A DNA stretch of 64,000 nucleotides from Neoechinorhynchus agilis (GCA_051530055.1 CM121341.1:6262001-6326000); one strand, 5' to 3'. Positions 34,669 through 47,055 are shown, counted from the stretch's first letter. Notes: a model not told the origin generated them from the sequence alone. Made by a program: numbers and translations.

Positions 34669-35988
34669 GGATTACCAAAAAACAAGCAGCTTGCTTTTAG
34701 ATCATTTGAGCAAAATTTCCTATTCCCTTTGGAATTCTCGAAAATTGTCAGCGATTAGCTGATCATTGGGTTATTTGCAACTTAAGATCCAGTGACTATC
34801 GGCAATTTCCAAATTATTTAGAAGTCAGAGTTATGTTATATTCCCAGCGGGAATTATTAGCGATTGTTGAAGGCGAAATTTCTCAAGACTAGCGTCTTCA
34901 AATCTGTAGAGGTGTCATCACTTCATAATTATAAATTCGGAATCATTGGTGTGAGTAAACGAACAACATTATCTACCCAGATCAAACAATCTTTAGAAAA
35001 ACAAAGGACTTATTTACATTTTGCGACGTTATAGAGTTTGCAATTTCACTTGGGCACTTGAACGCGACTCTTCTTTTTTGGATGCAATTTGGATGGATTT
35101 ATTAAAGCGCATTTTCCACTTGAAGGTTAAAATGTAAAGAATAAACTAGAAATTAAGTGTTGGCGGATAGGATTGCTTACAAGTAGCGTTTGAGTCTATT
35201 TTTAGATTGGTTTAAATCGAGCAAGCTCATGTGAGTGTGAAATAGTCTAGTAGTATCATTAATTAAGTAGATGGTCGTCTATTTGAAGCTGGATGATTAT
35301 TTCGGTAGATAGGGACTCATCGATTAAGTTCACAAGATTTTCCGCTTTCAGTAGTTTTAACGTGTGTGTGTGTATATATAAAAAAATTATTGTATAGCAC
35401 AAGACTGTCGTTCTTTTCACGGGAATTTCCAGCTCATTGAGCTAGAAAATAGTCGACGCTTGGAAACATGTAATTAGTAGCGGCAGTATAGAACACGAGA
35501 GGGTTTCCGCTTGAGCGGCTACATCACCACGGCGAACCGCATTCGTGCGAAACTCGGTCTGTGATTGGCTACAAGTAGCGGATGTGCGTCTTACAGACAT
35601 TAGCATTTAGTGGAGAATAGAAGAGTGAAAGGGGGGGGAGTGGAATTTGTGTGTTTGAGAGCCTCCTCTCGGTTATAGAGTAAGCATTTCTTCTGGTTGG
35701 AAGGATACTAGACTCGAAGAAATGCATGCAAAAGTATAGAACCGTTAAATATTATATCCGACATGTTTTCTTTGATACCCTCATGTTGCCCGAATATTTG
35801 TTGTCACTTCCTTGAGCTCTTGATGTGATCTTCTTTACCACAAGCTACTCTGATTATTATCACGTTTCATGCATTTTCTACTCCGCTAATAGAGCGCAAG
35901 AGTGGACGCGATCAAGTGAACGATTTCCTCTATTTGACTCAAACTTAATTTTAGATTTTGTTCTCCATTCAATCGAATAAATTTATAA

Positions 35989-38253
35989 ATGCCACATAAA
36001 GGTCACTTCTCTTTTTTTTGTCAAAATACATTCACAAAAACAACCAAACTTTTAGGTCACAGCGGAATTAACCAATTGGGTGGATCATTCGTAAATGGAC
36101 GGCCTCTCCCGGATCACACTCGACAACAGATTGTGCATCTTGCACATCAGGGAGCAAGACCTTGCGATATTTCAAGGACCCTTCAAGTCTCAAATGGATG
36201 TGTTAGTAAAATCTTGACGAGGTACTACGAGACAGGGACCATTAAACCTCGAGCAATCGGTGGGAGCAAACCTAGAGTTGCAACTCCGGCTGTTGTCGCA
36301 AAAATTGAACAATACAAAAAAGAAAGTGCTTCGATCTTCGCGTGGGAGATCAGAGATAAACTACTTTCGGACAATGTCTGTACCGCTGATAATATTCCAA
36401 GCGTAAGCATTTCCTTTCCCAATCAGACTTTAAATGGTTCATTAATTTTGTAGGTGTCGTCGATAAATCGAGTTTTGCGGAACATCGCCTCAAGATCATC
36501 GAGCGCCTCGATCAATGGGCACTTTGAACATTATAATAGTATAAATAATCTAACGGCGAATTATGCCACCGGGCAATGGACTTGGGAAAACCTCCATGCC
36601 CACCAATCAATGCAAAACCTTAGACGACAAAAATCAAGTAAGTCTTTTTTCGTCTTGTGAAGCGGAAATCAAAAACTAACCTCCTGGGTAAACACATACA
36701 CAACCGCCTGAATAAATAACATCTCACATTCCTTTACTATTTTCTTAAAAGTCCGAACGCAAACGTAATCTGATGGCCCCACAGAAAAACCCAGATATGC
36801 TGTACTTTTTAACTTAACCGCGGTTTAATTATGAACCGGAACTAAATAAAATAAAAACTGGGACCACTTAACTTTTATGTCAAAAATTAACCGAGCTACT
36901 TGAGTTCCTCGTGCATTGTGTATCTGAAATTAAACTATTTGCGTTCATGCCGCCAAACTTCTTCTTTTTTGATTTAAATAACACTGGTTTACTACTAAGA
37001 AAACCACGCCCTTTCGGTGTCATAAAACAATCATTCTCGTTATTTGCTCGACAATTTTAATGAATAAATCCATGGAGCCATAATTACTAAAGGTGATAAC
37101 AAATCATGAGAAAATTAAAAGCTAATTTTACGACCCTATTATTTGTATTTCTGTGTTATTTTAATTTTGTAATTTGGTCTTAGACAAGAATATCGTTGTA
37201 TGTTAATTTCAAAATTGAAATCTGAGAATTGGGCGGGTGCGTGTTCTTTAAATAGGCTGCTACTATATAGAGGTATTGAATTTTAATCTTTTCTAATTTA
37301 GGTGAAGATGAACCAGAAATAAAACGGATTAAAAATAATGATGTTGAAGATGGTGCAAATGATGACGGAGACGAGGATTCCGGCGAAGACGATGCTCAAG
37401 TACGATTACAGTTGAAGCGAAAATTGCAAAGAAATCGCACAGCTTTTACACAAGAGCAAATCGAGCAATTAGAAAAAGGTATTTGGTTTCGCATTAAAGT
37501 TTAGGTTGTTTAAAAATTTTTGTTTAGAATTTCAATTGACTCACTATCCAGACGTATTTGCGAGAGAGCGTTTGGCCGAACAGATTTGCCTGCCGGAAGC
37601 TCGTATCCAGGTTTGGTTTTCAAATCGAAGAGCCAAATTCCGGCGAGAAGAAAAGCTGAAAGTTCAACAGCAACGTCCTGCGGCACAAATCGTAAATCAG
37701 GTTGCTCAACAAATGGAACAAATGCATACAAATAGCACTAGTGGATTTAATCCGTATCATCAGAACGTCTATCCTCCAATGGTAGCTGCAGCCAATGACA
37801 CTTATATGTGAGAAACATTTGTGGTCAGCATACTTTAATCTCAAGTATTTAGGTCTCATTTTAATACAAATCTCGCAACTTTACAGGCCGCTGCTCAGAA
37901 TCATGCCATGTTTGCTAACCAGTACATGTTCCAATGTAAGAACAATTGTGAAAATGTTCCACAAGGTAACAACTCGTTGTTAGCAGCGGCAACTCAGCGA
38001 GGTTACGAAGGATTTGTTCGATCTTACAACACACAACCGGCACTTTATCCAGTTTATCAGAACGTTCAGACTGTGGTACACCAACCAAGTCAACAAGGTT
38101 CGTTTTAAGCGAACCAAATTATTTCCACACCTTAATTTAGATTCGCATGAACAAAGTGCCGTAAATTCTAATTATCAGGCGCAGCAATACGTTACACCGA
38201 CCTCGGTTCCAACGCAAATGACAAATTTCACCTATCCGAATTTATTTCAATAA
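35989..38253 (+). CDS. PAX6: Pax6 transcription factor (paired domain plus paired-type homeodomain), seven exons
   Basis: Exons are 35989-36001, 36056-36402, 36454-36637, 37302-37478, 37528-37807, 37853-38097 and 38141-38253. Every junction is GT-AG and phases agree, giving 1359 nt and 452 residues. The start [14 protein letters not shown] is the classic Pax6 beginning, with the MPHKG first exon. The paired domain covers about residues 5-131 ([46 protein letters not shown]). An acidic linker ([11 protein letters not shown]) precedes the homeodomain at about 222-281 ([46 protein letters not shown]). It has the Pax-type Ser at position 50. Homeodomain helix 3 ends [10 protein letters not shown], where most Pax6 proteins have RRAKWRREEK. 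The C-terminus is rich in Gln, Asn, Tyr and Pro, as in Pax6 activation domains. Pax6 controls eye, head and neural development. Confidence 0.97.
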
Positions 38254-38824
38254 CTTAAATCTTTCGAGAGTAATCAATTTGGTGTGAAATTGAGAATAAT
38301 GCGAGAATCAAATCGCAAATCGATGTACCCATGAGACCGCATTAAGTCCTTGAATTTCTGGAAAACTAGCGGTTTTGTAGACCATACGGAAAATAAATTG
38401 TATGATATTAAGTTGTTTTTGTTTAAAAAATTTGCGGCGAACTTAAAAGGTGTGCAGCCAATCATAGAATAATTGGAAGCACAGCAAGGGTGTCGAACTA
38501 CGTTGTGCGACCCTTTGATCAAAACTGACAATCATCAGTGTTGATAAATGCACTCAATGTACCTTACTGATTGTGTTAACTAATCCACAATGAATATATT
38601 GAAGAGAAAAATTGTTCTTTTCATTATTAACTTCTACTGCGTGCTAGAGGATTAATTAATACTTTGTCGATATCTAAACGGAATATATGCGCCGAGATAT
38701 TTCGACAGCCCTATTAATCGCGACACGTTGTGCGAATGCCCACTAATCTACTAAATCAATTTTAAGCTTCAGTTCACTCGGAAGATAATAGTGTAATTTC
38801 ATTAATGGAATGAAAGTTGCGTTT
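38254..38824. other. convergent 3' region between Pax6 and the CALML4-like gene
   Basis: This stretch should contain the 3' untranslated regions of two convergent genes. No further gene or ordered repeat is visible. Confidence 0.45.
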
Positions 38825-39355
38825 TTAAAGATTAACATTTCGCAGCATGGAATGGACGAGATTCTTGTAAACGTATTTTCCATCTTGGCCGACCCTGCAG
38901 TTTTTCAACAAGCGGTCTACATCGCGTCCATCCAAACGCTCGCCAGTTCTAGTGAGAATGTGCCTTAAATCGCTCTCTGCGATTCGTCCTGTGTTTTCGG
39001 TATCAAATGCCTTAAAAGCATCCATGATTTCGGATTCCGGATCTTCAAGACGACTGTGACCATTCACTATCTTCAGAAAATCGTCAAAATCGATTTTGCC
39101 AGAATCTGTAGAAAAGAACGTAAATTTTCCGATTTTAAAGTCTAATCAAATCTCACTCTTAGCGTACGTTTCGAAATACCGCTTTCCTTCATCTATGGTA
39201 GCCTTTAAATCTAGAGATCTACAGAAAATTCAATGCTTCAGGTGAAATATGCTACCGCCCCCAAGCATTGACTTTTACTTTAAGCATAAATGTCAGGCGT
39301 CCTGGGTTTCCGACTTGTCCATTTGGAGCGAATAAATCATAGCAACCTTTAACAT
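38825..39355 (-). CDS. calmodulin-like 4 (CALML4)-type EF-hand protein, 5' exon not found
   Basis: Exons on the minus strand are 39355-39279 (CYDLFAPNGQVGNPGRLTFM), about 39227-39165 (SLDLKATIDEGKRYFETYAK) and about 39115-38825 (SGKIDFDDFLKI, EDPESEIMDAFKAFDTENTG, SDLRHILTRTGERLDGRD, then KYVYKNLVHSMLRN). The order EDP..EI..A....D....G....SDLR..LT..GE.L....VD matches CALML4 better than calmodulin. Most Ca-binding loops are degraded (few Asp at positions 1, 3 and 5), as in CALML4, which in vertebrates acts as a light chain for class I/VII myosins. The second intron is canonical. The first one needs a 1-nt shift from GT-AG to keep frame. The usual N-terminal Met exon lies upstream and was not identified. 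Confidence 0.75.
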
Positions 39356-39995
39356 CTTAAAATAAAATATTATTTTATTCGTGACTTATGAGTAATATTA
39401 ATTGCACAAAGAAAAACTAATTAAAACATATAACGTAATCATGAAAATTCGTTCGAGCATCAATGTGAAAATAATTCATGAATTATTATGCCACAAAGAT
39501 AATTGACCTTCTTATGATTGGCGTCTAGGACAAAATAATTACCGATTCAGCGTCAATGTTTCTATTGGCTGGATAGACCCAATCAATACAATTTTAATTA
39601 ATGGCTTTGTTTCACTTAATACACGTTTGATTTGTAAGACCAAATTACATTTGGCACTTCATTAATTTGGTCTCAAAAAAGGCGTTAAAAAAGAAGCTAT
39701 TATCAATGAAAAAATAGATGCCAAAACTTTAAACAATTGTGTTATCTTTGAAACTCCTTTTAATTTAACAGTACCATTAATTAAACTCTATTGAGTACAA
39801 ATGTTCATTATATACCAAATATTAATTGTGGATTCAAGGTACATTTTTTAAAATAATATCAAGAGATTCATGGAAGTGTAAATTCTGATTAAAGCCAGTA
39901 GCTCAAACTACGCCGATGCGCTCACATACAAGGGCTCTTTATTAAGTTTGCGATTCGGTCACTCGAAGTCGTTGTAGACGGATACATTTCTGGAA
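39356..39995. other. AT-rich noncoding DNA between the CALML4-like gene and a satellite
   Basis: This stretch should contain the missing first exon and promoter of the CALML4-like gene on the minus strand, but I found no convincing start codon with a matching donor. Nothing else is seen. Confidence 0.35.
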
Positions 39996-41555
39996 TTTTT
40001 ATGGTTACAAAGCTTCATATCCGCGATAAATGATTTTTTCGATTAAAATGACGTTCTGGTAACCTCACCGTGGGTTCATCTCTTTAATCGAAAAAAATCA
40101 TTTATCTCGGATGTGAAGACTTGTAACCGTAATAATTCTTCTAATTAAATAGCTCCCCGATATCTCCTCTTCGCATATCGACAGCCGACAAAATTAAATG
40201 CTGAAAGAGAAAATTAAGCTGATTGCCACAATTTACCCTTTCGAAATATTTCAATAATAATTTCGCAATACTTTGAATATTAGCGTTTTATATTTATAAA
40301 TTCATTGTTTTGTTTGGCGTCGAGACACTCGGATCGTTTTTTTCCTCGGCGCAGGATCTGGTCAAGCAATTGTCTAAGAATTTTTATGGTTACAAAGCTT
40401 CACATCCGCGATAAATGATTTTTTCGATTAAAGACGTTCTGTGAACCTCACCGTGAGTTCATCTCTATAATCAAAGAAATCATTTATCTCGGATGTGAAG
40501 ACTTGTAACCGTAATAATTCTTCTAATTAAATAGCTCCCCGGTATCTCCTCTTCGCATATCGACAGCCGACAAAATTAAATGCTGAATGAGAAAATTAAG
40601 CTGATTGCCACAATTTACCCTTTCGAAATATTTCAATAATAATTTCACAATACTTTGAATATTAGCGTTTTATATTTATAAATTCATTGTTTTGTTTGGC
40701 GTCGAGACACTCGGATCGTTTTTTTACCTCGGCGCAGGATCTGGTCAAGCAATTGTCTAAGAATTTTTATGGTTACAAAGCTTCACATCCGCGATAAATG
40801 ATTTTTTCGATTAAAGACGTTCTGGGAACCTCACCGTGAGTTCATCTCTATAATCAAAGAAATCATTTATCTCGGATGTGAAGACTTGTAACCGTAAATA
40901 ATTCTTCTAATTAAATAGCCCCCCGGTATCTCCTCTTCGCATATCGACAGCCGACAAAATTAAATGCTGAATGAGAAAATTAAGCTGATTGCCACAATTT
41001 ACCCTTTCGAAATATTTCAATAATAATTTCACAATACTTTGAATATTAGCGTTTTATATTTATAAATTCATTGTTTTGTTTGGCGTCGAGACACTCGGAT
41101 CGTTTTTTTACCTCGGCGCAGGATCTGGTCAAGCAATTGTCTAAGAATTTTTATGGTTACAAAGCTTCACATCCGCGATAAATGATTTTTTCGATTAAAA
41201 AGACGTTCTGGTAACCTCACCGTGAGTTCATCTCTATAATCAAAGAAATCATTTATCTCGGATGTGAAGACTTGTAACCGTAAATAATTCTTCTAATTAA
41301 ATAGCCCCCCCCGGTATCTCCTCTTCGCATATCGACAGCCGACAAAATTAAATGCTGAATGAGAAAATTAAGCTGATTGCCACAATTTACCCTTTCGAAA
41401 TATTTCAATAATAATTTCGCAATACTTTGAATATTAGCGTTTTATATTTATAAATTCATTGTTTTGTTTGGCGTCGGGACACTCGGGTCGTTTTGTATCT
41501 CGGTGCAGGACCTGGTCAAGCAATTGTCTAAGAATTTTTATGGTTACAATATCGC
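39996..41555. repeat. satellite of four units of about 384 bp, each holding a hairpin and a retrotransposon end
   Basis: Unit starts (TTTTTATGGTTACAA) lie at about 39996, 40381, 40764 and 41147, and a fifth, partial start is near 41534. Within each unit, the left 140 bases form a hairpin: GGTTACAAAGCTTCACATCC...ATAAATGATTTTTTCGATTAAA pairs with TTTAATCGAAAAAAATCATTTATCTCGG...GTGAAGACTTGTAACC. The right 70 bases read GVETLGSFFSSAQDLVKQLS on the plus strand. That matches the 3' coding end of the RLE retrotransposon (GVEKLGLFGTATQDLVKQLR at 15870-15930). Confidence 0.9.
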
Positions 41556-41960
41556 TTGATCGACTAATAGATCACATGAGAATTATGGGAAATTAAAATA
41601 AAATATGGTGTTGCACGAGATGTTATTTTCAGAGCTTTTATAAAACTTATACGGGTTCATTGCAGTAAACTCAACTCTCATCACAAGTGTTTTTTTGTGA
41701 ATGTATCGGACTTGATGTTTTGAATTTGCGAGGAAATCTCGGCGAAACTGCATTCTCGACTAAACGCGAATTTCGAGGCTAAATGGGAAAAGGCATTATT
41801 TCCCATTTTTTTCAGGACCCCTAAGAAGGAATAAAAGTCCGAGCGAACGGTTTTTAAATCGCTTCAATTGCTTAAATACATGCGGTTGAGAAATCAGTCT
41901 TGACATTCAAACCAACACTGTTTCTATTACTCAAAATGAACGAATATTTTTTCTTTTTTA

Positions 41961-42115
41961 TTTGTTGATAGGAGAGATAAATGAAATTAAGATTTTATTG
42001 GATATTTCGATCCACTATCTCGGATCTTTTACAGGCAATCGCTGAAGAAGATCCGAGATAGTGGATCAAAATATCCAATAAAACTCTTAATTTCATTTTC
42101 TCCTATCAACAAATA
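41961..42115. mobile_element. near-perfect hairpin (snapback) element
   Basis: The left arm (TTTGTTGATAGGAGAGATAA onward through GATCCACTATCTCGGATCTT) is the reverse complement of the right arm (AAGATCCGAGATAGTGGATC through TCCTATCAACAAA). The arms are about 65 bp with a loop of fewer than 20 bases. There is no open frame. It looks like a foldback MITE. Confidence 0.8.
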
Positions 42116-42359
42116 ACAATGAATTATCTTTTCAACAATATTTTTTGTGTCAAATCAACTTCTTACAAAACTCTTAAATCCATTGTTCATAATTAGGAGA
42201 TTTTTCAAATTATAAAGTATTTCGCTTTGGAAAATGCGAGATAACAAAATGTGAAGATTTTCAAAATGGTTTTTTAGTGATTCGTTATTTTTTTAGAGAT
42301 ATCTTTATCTTCTTTTTTTTTAAACAAGAGCATACATAATTTATAGTTTCATCAACACT

Positions 42360-42440
42360 CCTATTCATCGGCGCTGGCCAAAATGCTATTGCCCCGCTGC
42401 ACCGCAATGCTTATTTTTTGCGCCAAGAACGACATCGATC
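42360..42440 (-). mobile_element. scrap of the RLE retrotransposon 3' coding end
   Basis: Minus-strand translation gives FLAQKISIAVQRGNSILASA, matching FLRQNISLAVQRGNAANVIA at the end of the element at 13.5-15.6 kb. No more of the element is recognisable on either side. Confidence 0.6.
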
Positions 42441-42743
42441 TTGGCTCTCCAGTCGCTGCGTAAATTCGTTTCCCCAAGCGGATAAAATCGGGGCCATAAG
42501 TTGAATTTTGAAACCCCGGGATCATATTCGGTCAAAAGTCACAAAATCGAATTTCTCTTTCAAAAAAAAGAGAGTATTATGAGCAATTTTACCTGCACTT
42601 GCTTCCATTTTAGTTCAGTCTTACAAAGAAGAGATTCGTAGTTTTATTAAGGTTTCGACGCAACGTTCTTTTTGTATGTTGATGATTAAATCCTCAACGA
42701 GAGCACTATGACTAACCTTTTCAGATTCACTTAACGTCTTCTC

Positions 42744-45328
42744 CTAGTTTACATAGCTAAAGTAATCGTTTTGAAACAGACTCATTAAGAAATATTGTGG
42801 TCGGACCTGATCTAGGAATATTTCCGGACTCAGTAGTTCGGTACATCCGTATGTTATGTTTCTACTGGTGGTTGCGGCGGCGGCGGTCATTTTGGTGGTG
42901 GTGGTGCTGGATCCACCGACGCTTAGACATTCAAGAAGGTTGCTGTATTCCAGATAACAACCTCCTCCGATCACAAAAACAATTGAACTTGTGAAAGCGT
43001 TATTTTTAAGACGCGACCGTTCAACGTTAGATATACGTTTCGGATCAACGAAGACGAATCGTTCACTACCAGGACAAGCAGTTTGCTGTTGGTCCATGAG
43101 ACATTCGACTAGTTTTGTAAGTGGAAGACGTTGCTTTAAAAAAAGGTTCTAAGTTCCATTAACAAAATAACAAGTTACCTTTCGTTTAATGCTAAAATTA
43201 CGAACACCATCCATCGCGAACCTTGAGGCTTTCGTCAAAAGGTCAGAAAACATGCTAGTTTGTGCGGTTATAGAAGATCCAGAATCAACTGTCATTCGTT
43301 GAGTAATACATCGCCAACGATGAACATATCTTATGGCAAGAATGTCCGATTCCGTGCATCCGGACGACAGTAAAGCCTTTTCGCACTTTGACATTTCTGA
43401 CTAAACGACGAATTCGGTTTGGTTTAAATTGTTAACACTCACTTTGTTCATAGATGGTGATGAATCCGAGGATATTAAATAAGTTAGAAATACACGGAGT
43501 TTATCACGACCAGTTCCGTCGGTCTTATCGGACAATATTTCCCACATTGGTCTACCCTGCGTACAAATGGAATTAAAATCCTCTTTTTTTGTCTCTACAA
43601 CATACCAAATCTTGCTTAGAAGCAAGTTTTTGTTCGTATTCAAATAGAACATCAATCTGCCTGCTTTTTATACGTTCCAAAAGGGAGGTAGCAATGTTTG
43701 TATGCATGTCCAAATACCGCTTTCGTTCGATGAGTTGTGGCAAATTGGAGACAGCAGTGTTAAGTTTACAAGTAGTATCAGATACCATCAATGAAACATC
43801 GTCAGTTTCAGATGTTCCCTTTTTTAAATTGGAATGAATAAAAGCTGATTCCATAGACACACACAAAGAATACTCACCAATATATCTCTTAGTGTTTTCA
43901 CTTCTTGTTCGGATACTCTATACGAATCAAGCTCATGTTGAATGTCCTCAGCAACTTGAGGGAACGAGCTTGAACGATGGTTATTCCAGAAATTATCGTT
44001 GGTTTCTCCAAGTACGTAAAATGCAGGTTTGTCTTTTCCGACTTGAATTGTGATTCTATTCATACGAGATCCAATCAAGTCATGAATTAGTGCCTGATAC
44101 GACCAAGCATGTTGAAGTGGCGTAGCCATGTCGAAATCTCGATCGACCAGAATCAATAATGGCCGATTAAAGCTAACACACAGAGAACACGAATTAAGGT
44201 TCTCTTAATTGGAGAAAATTAACACCGAACCTTAATTGACCCATTGCGAGACCAACTTCTGAGCCACTGAAGAAATTATTGCTTGAATCATGTATAGACG
44301 CTCTTAGTCTTTTATCAATCGCCTACTAGGATACCAAACGAGAGATAAGAAATTTCTTTTTCTAAGAAATTACCTTTCCAACAGCTTCGGCCATTCCACC
44401 CTGAGAAAACGTGATAAAAGGAATAGAATCCATTGTTAGAAGAACTGAAAAAAGTCCGTCCACGATTACATTGACCATTGCTTCGATTTCATGTTCACTT
44501 GTAATATTTGATCGATTTATATCTTTAGATTACAAGCACGAAAAAAAAGAAGATTCGTCAACAAGGGGGCAGACGACTAACTGTAGTACGACATTTGGGA
44601 CAAGATGTTTTGGTTAGGGTTCGACAATACGAACAAATCACTTTCCAAACAAATGAAATTCACATATTGATCATAAATCTACACAAGTGAAAACAAAAAA
44701 AACCACGCGATTTCTTACCTTCTTTATGAGTTTATTGGTGCCACTTAGGACTACTGTTTCGGCAAGGTATTCAAGGAGTTCGCGAGGAACATGAGTGATA
44801 AAGTTTACGTAATATGATTGATACATGTTTGATCTAAGATCCTTGAAAAAAAACGTTCATTTTGTAGCCTTAAAAATATATTGGCAAACTTACTTCACAT
44901 AATCGTTCCACGTTCTCTTGAGTAGGAAGCATAAAGTAGACGGCAGGAGCTTCCTCAATTCGTTCCCGTTTCGATAATAATGACCTGGGAAATATTGAAC
45001 ATTCGGCGAAAATCAAAGGACTTACATGTGCATCGTGATTCCAAGTTGCCGAAGCTGTTTAACCGAAAAAATAGGAGATATGATACACTGACCCATATCG
45101 TCATGAATGAGCACTCGCCAAAAATCAATCGATTGATTCTCAGCATTCTTCTTAAAACTCAATTTGGTACCAAAAAACAAAACACAAGCGTGATACTTAC
45201 ATCAGAACCAAAACGACTTGTTAAAAATCGCTTTATAAAATCTAATTAAATGCTGTGAAAACAGAGAAGAGCCACAAAAAAAACTTACACTGTTGCCGAT
45301 CTCGTAATCCAAATTTTGTTGGATACAT
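42744..45328 (-). CDS. SCFD1: SLY1/SCFD1 Sec1/Munc18 protein of ER-Golgi traffic
   Basis: SLY1 binds syntaxin-5-type SNAREs and promotes COPII/Golgi membrane fusion. Exons descend from 45328. Exon 1, 45328-45289, encodes MYPTKFGLRDRQQ. Exon 2, 45241-45201, encodes YFIKRFLTSRFGSD. Exon 3 starts at 45150 (SIDFWRVLIHDDMGQCIISP). The next exons carry EEAPAVYFMLPTQENVERLC, SYYVNFITHVPRELLEYLAE, IYDQYVNFICLE, NVIVDGLFSVLLTMDSIPFI, RPLLILVDRDFDMATPLQHA, FPQVAEDIQHELDSYRVSEQ, PQLIERKRYLDMHTNIATSL, MDGVRNFSIKRK and NAFTSSIVFVIGGGCYLEYS, with the stop at 42744. All junctions I checked are GT-AG and in frame. Identity rests on near-continuous agreement with SLY1 rather than with VPS33, VPS45 or Munc18. 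A 147-bp satellite made of exon-1 copies starts directly upstream. Confidence 0.95.
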
Positions 45329-47055
45329 TTTAAAAAAAATCAATCTGAAGATTTTGAATTTTAAAATTATCTCCGTAATTCCCTAAAACAATGCTATATT
45401 CTCAAGCAAAATGACACTTTTTTCATTCTTAACATGTTGCCATCTCGTAATCCAAATTTTGTTGGATACATTTAAAAAATCAATCTGAAGATTTTGAATT
45501 TTAAAATTATCTCCGTAATTCCCTAAAACAATGCTATATTCTCAAGCAAAATGACACTTTTTTTTCAATTCTTAACATGTTGCCATCTCGTAATCCAAAT
45601 TTTGTTGGATACATTTTAAAAAAATTCAATCTGAAGATTTTGAATTTTAAAATTATCTCCGTAATTCCGCTAAAACAATGCTATATTCTCAAGCAAAATG
45701 ACACTTTTTTTTCAATTCTTAACATGTTGCCGATCTCGTAATCCAAATTTTGTTGGATACATTTTAAAAAAAATCAATCTGAAGATTTTGAATTTTAAAA
45801 TTATCTCCGTAATTCCGCTAAAACAATGCTATATTCTCAAGCAAAATGACACTTTTTTTTCAATTCTTAACATGTTGCCGATCTCGTAATCCAAATTTTG
45901 TTGGATACATTTAAAAAAAATTCAATCTGAAGATTTTGAATTTTAAAATTATCTCCGTAATTCCGCTAAAACAATGCTATATTCTCAAGCAAAATGACAC
46001 TTTTTTTTCATTTCTTAACATGTTGCCTATCTCGTAATCCAAATTTTGTTGGATACATTTAAAAAAAATTCAATCTGAAGATTTTGAATTTTAAAATTAT
46101 CTCCGTAATTCCGCTAAAACAATGCTATATTCTCAAGCAAAATGACACTTTTTTTTCAATTCTTAACATGTTGCCTATCTCGTAATCCAAATTTTGTTGG
46201 ATACATTTTAAAAAAAATCAATCTGAAGATTTTGAATTTTAAAATTATCTCCGTAATTCCGCTAAAACAATGCTATATTCTCAAGCAAAATGACACTTTT
46301 TCATTTCTTAACATGTTGCCTATCTCGTAATCCAAATTTTGTTGGATACATTTTAAAAAAATTCAATCTGAAGATTTTGAATTTTAAAATTATCTCCGTA
46401 ATTCCGCTAAAACAATGCTATATTCTCAAGCAAAATGACACTTTTTTTTCAATTCTTAACATGTTGCCTATCTCGTAATCCAAATTTTGTTGGATACATT
46501 TAAAAAAAAATCAATCTGAAGATTTTGAATTTTAAAATTATCTCCGTAATTCCGCTAAAACAATGCTATATTCTCAAGCAAAATGACACTTTTTTTTCAT
46601 TTCTTAACATGTTGCCTATCTCGTAATCCAAATTTTGTTGGATACATTTAAAAAAAATTCAATCTGAAGATTTTGAATTTTAAAATTATCTCCGTAATTC
46701 CGCTAAAACAATGCTATATTCTCAAGCAAAATGACACTTTTTTTTCATTTCTTAACATGTTGCCTATCTCGTAATCCAAATTTTGTTGGATACATTTTAA
46801 AAAAATTCAATCTGAAGATTTTGAATTTTTAAAATTATCTCCGTAATTCCACTAAAACAATGCTATATTCTCAAGCAAAATGACACTTTTTTTCCAATTC
46901 TTAACATCTTGCCTATCTCGTAATCCAAATTTTGTTGGATACATTTAAAAAAAAATCAATCTGAAGATTTTGAATTTTTAAAATTATCTCCGTAATTCCG
47001 CTAAAACAATGCTATATTCTCAAGCAAAATGACACTTTTTTTTCATTTCTTAACA
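45290..47055 (-). repeat. tandem array of twelve units of about 147 bp derived from SLY1 exon 1
   Basis: CTCGTAATCCAAATTTTGTT recurs at about 45301, 45444, 45587, 45735, 45883, 46031, 46179, 46323, 46472, 46621, 46768 and 46917. The first copy is the real SLY1 first exon. On the minus strand each unit reads an AT-rich leader with acceptor-like AATCTTCAG, then ATG and codons for MYPTKFGLRDRQ, then a donor-like ATGTTAAG (the gene itself has TGTAAG). Units 2 and 3 have a one-base loss in the coding part (GATGGCAACATG). The distal units are extremely similar to each other. Confidence 0.93.

Larger units (their letters stand above)
31646..35988. other. 4.3-kb AT-rich noncoding region upstream of Pax6
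   Basis: I see no coding exon or RNA gene in this stretch. It contains two hairpin elements (32195-32345 and 34485-34668, listed separately), a short TG run with TATATA near 35363-35380, and homopurine/homopyrimidine runs. Given its position and the usual distributed control of Pax6 genes, it may hold Pax6 enhancers, but no specific site is claimed. Confidence 0.5.
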
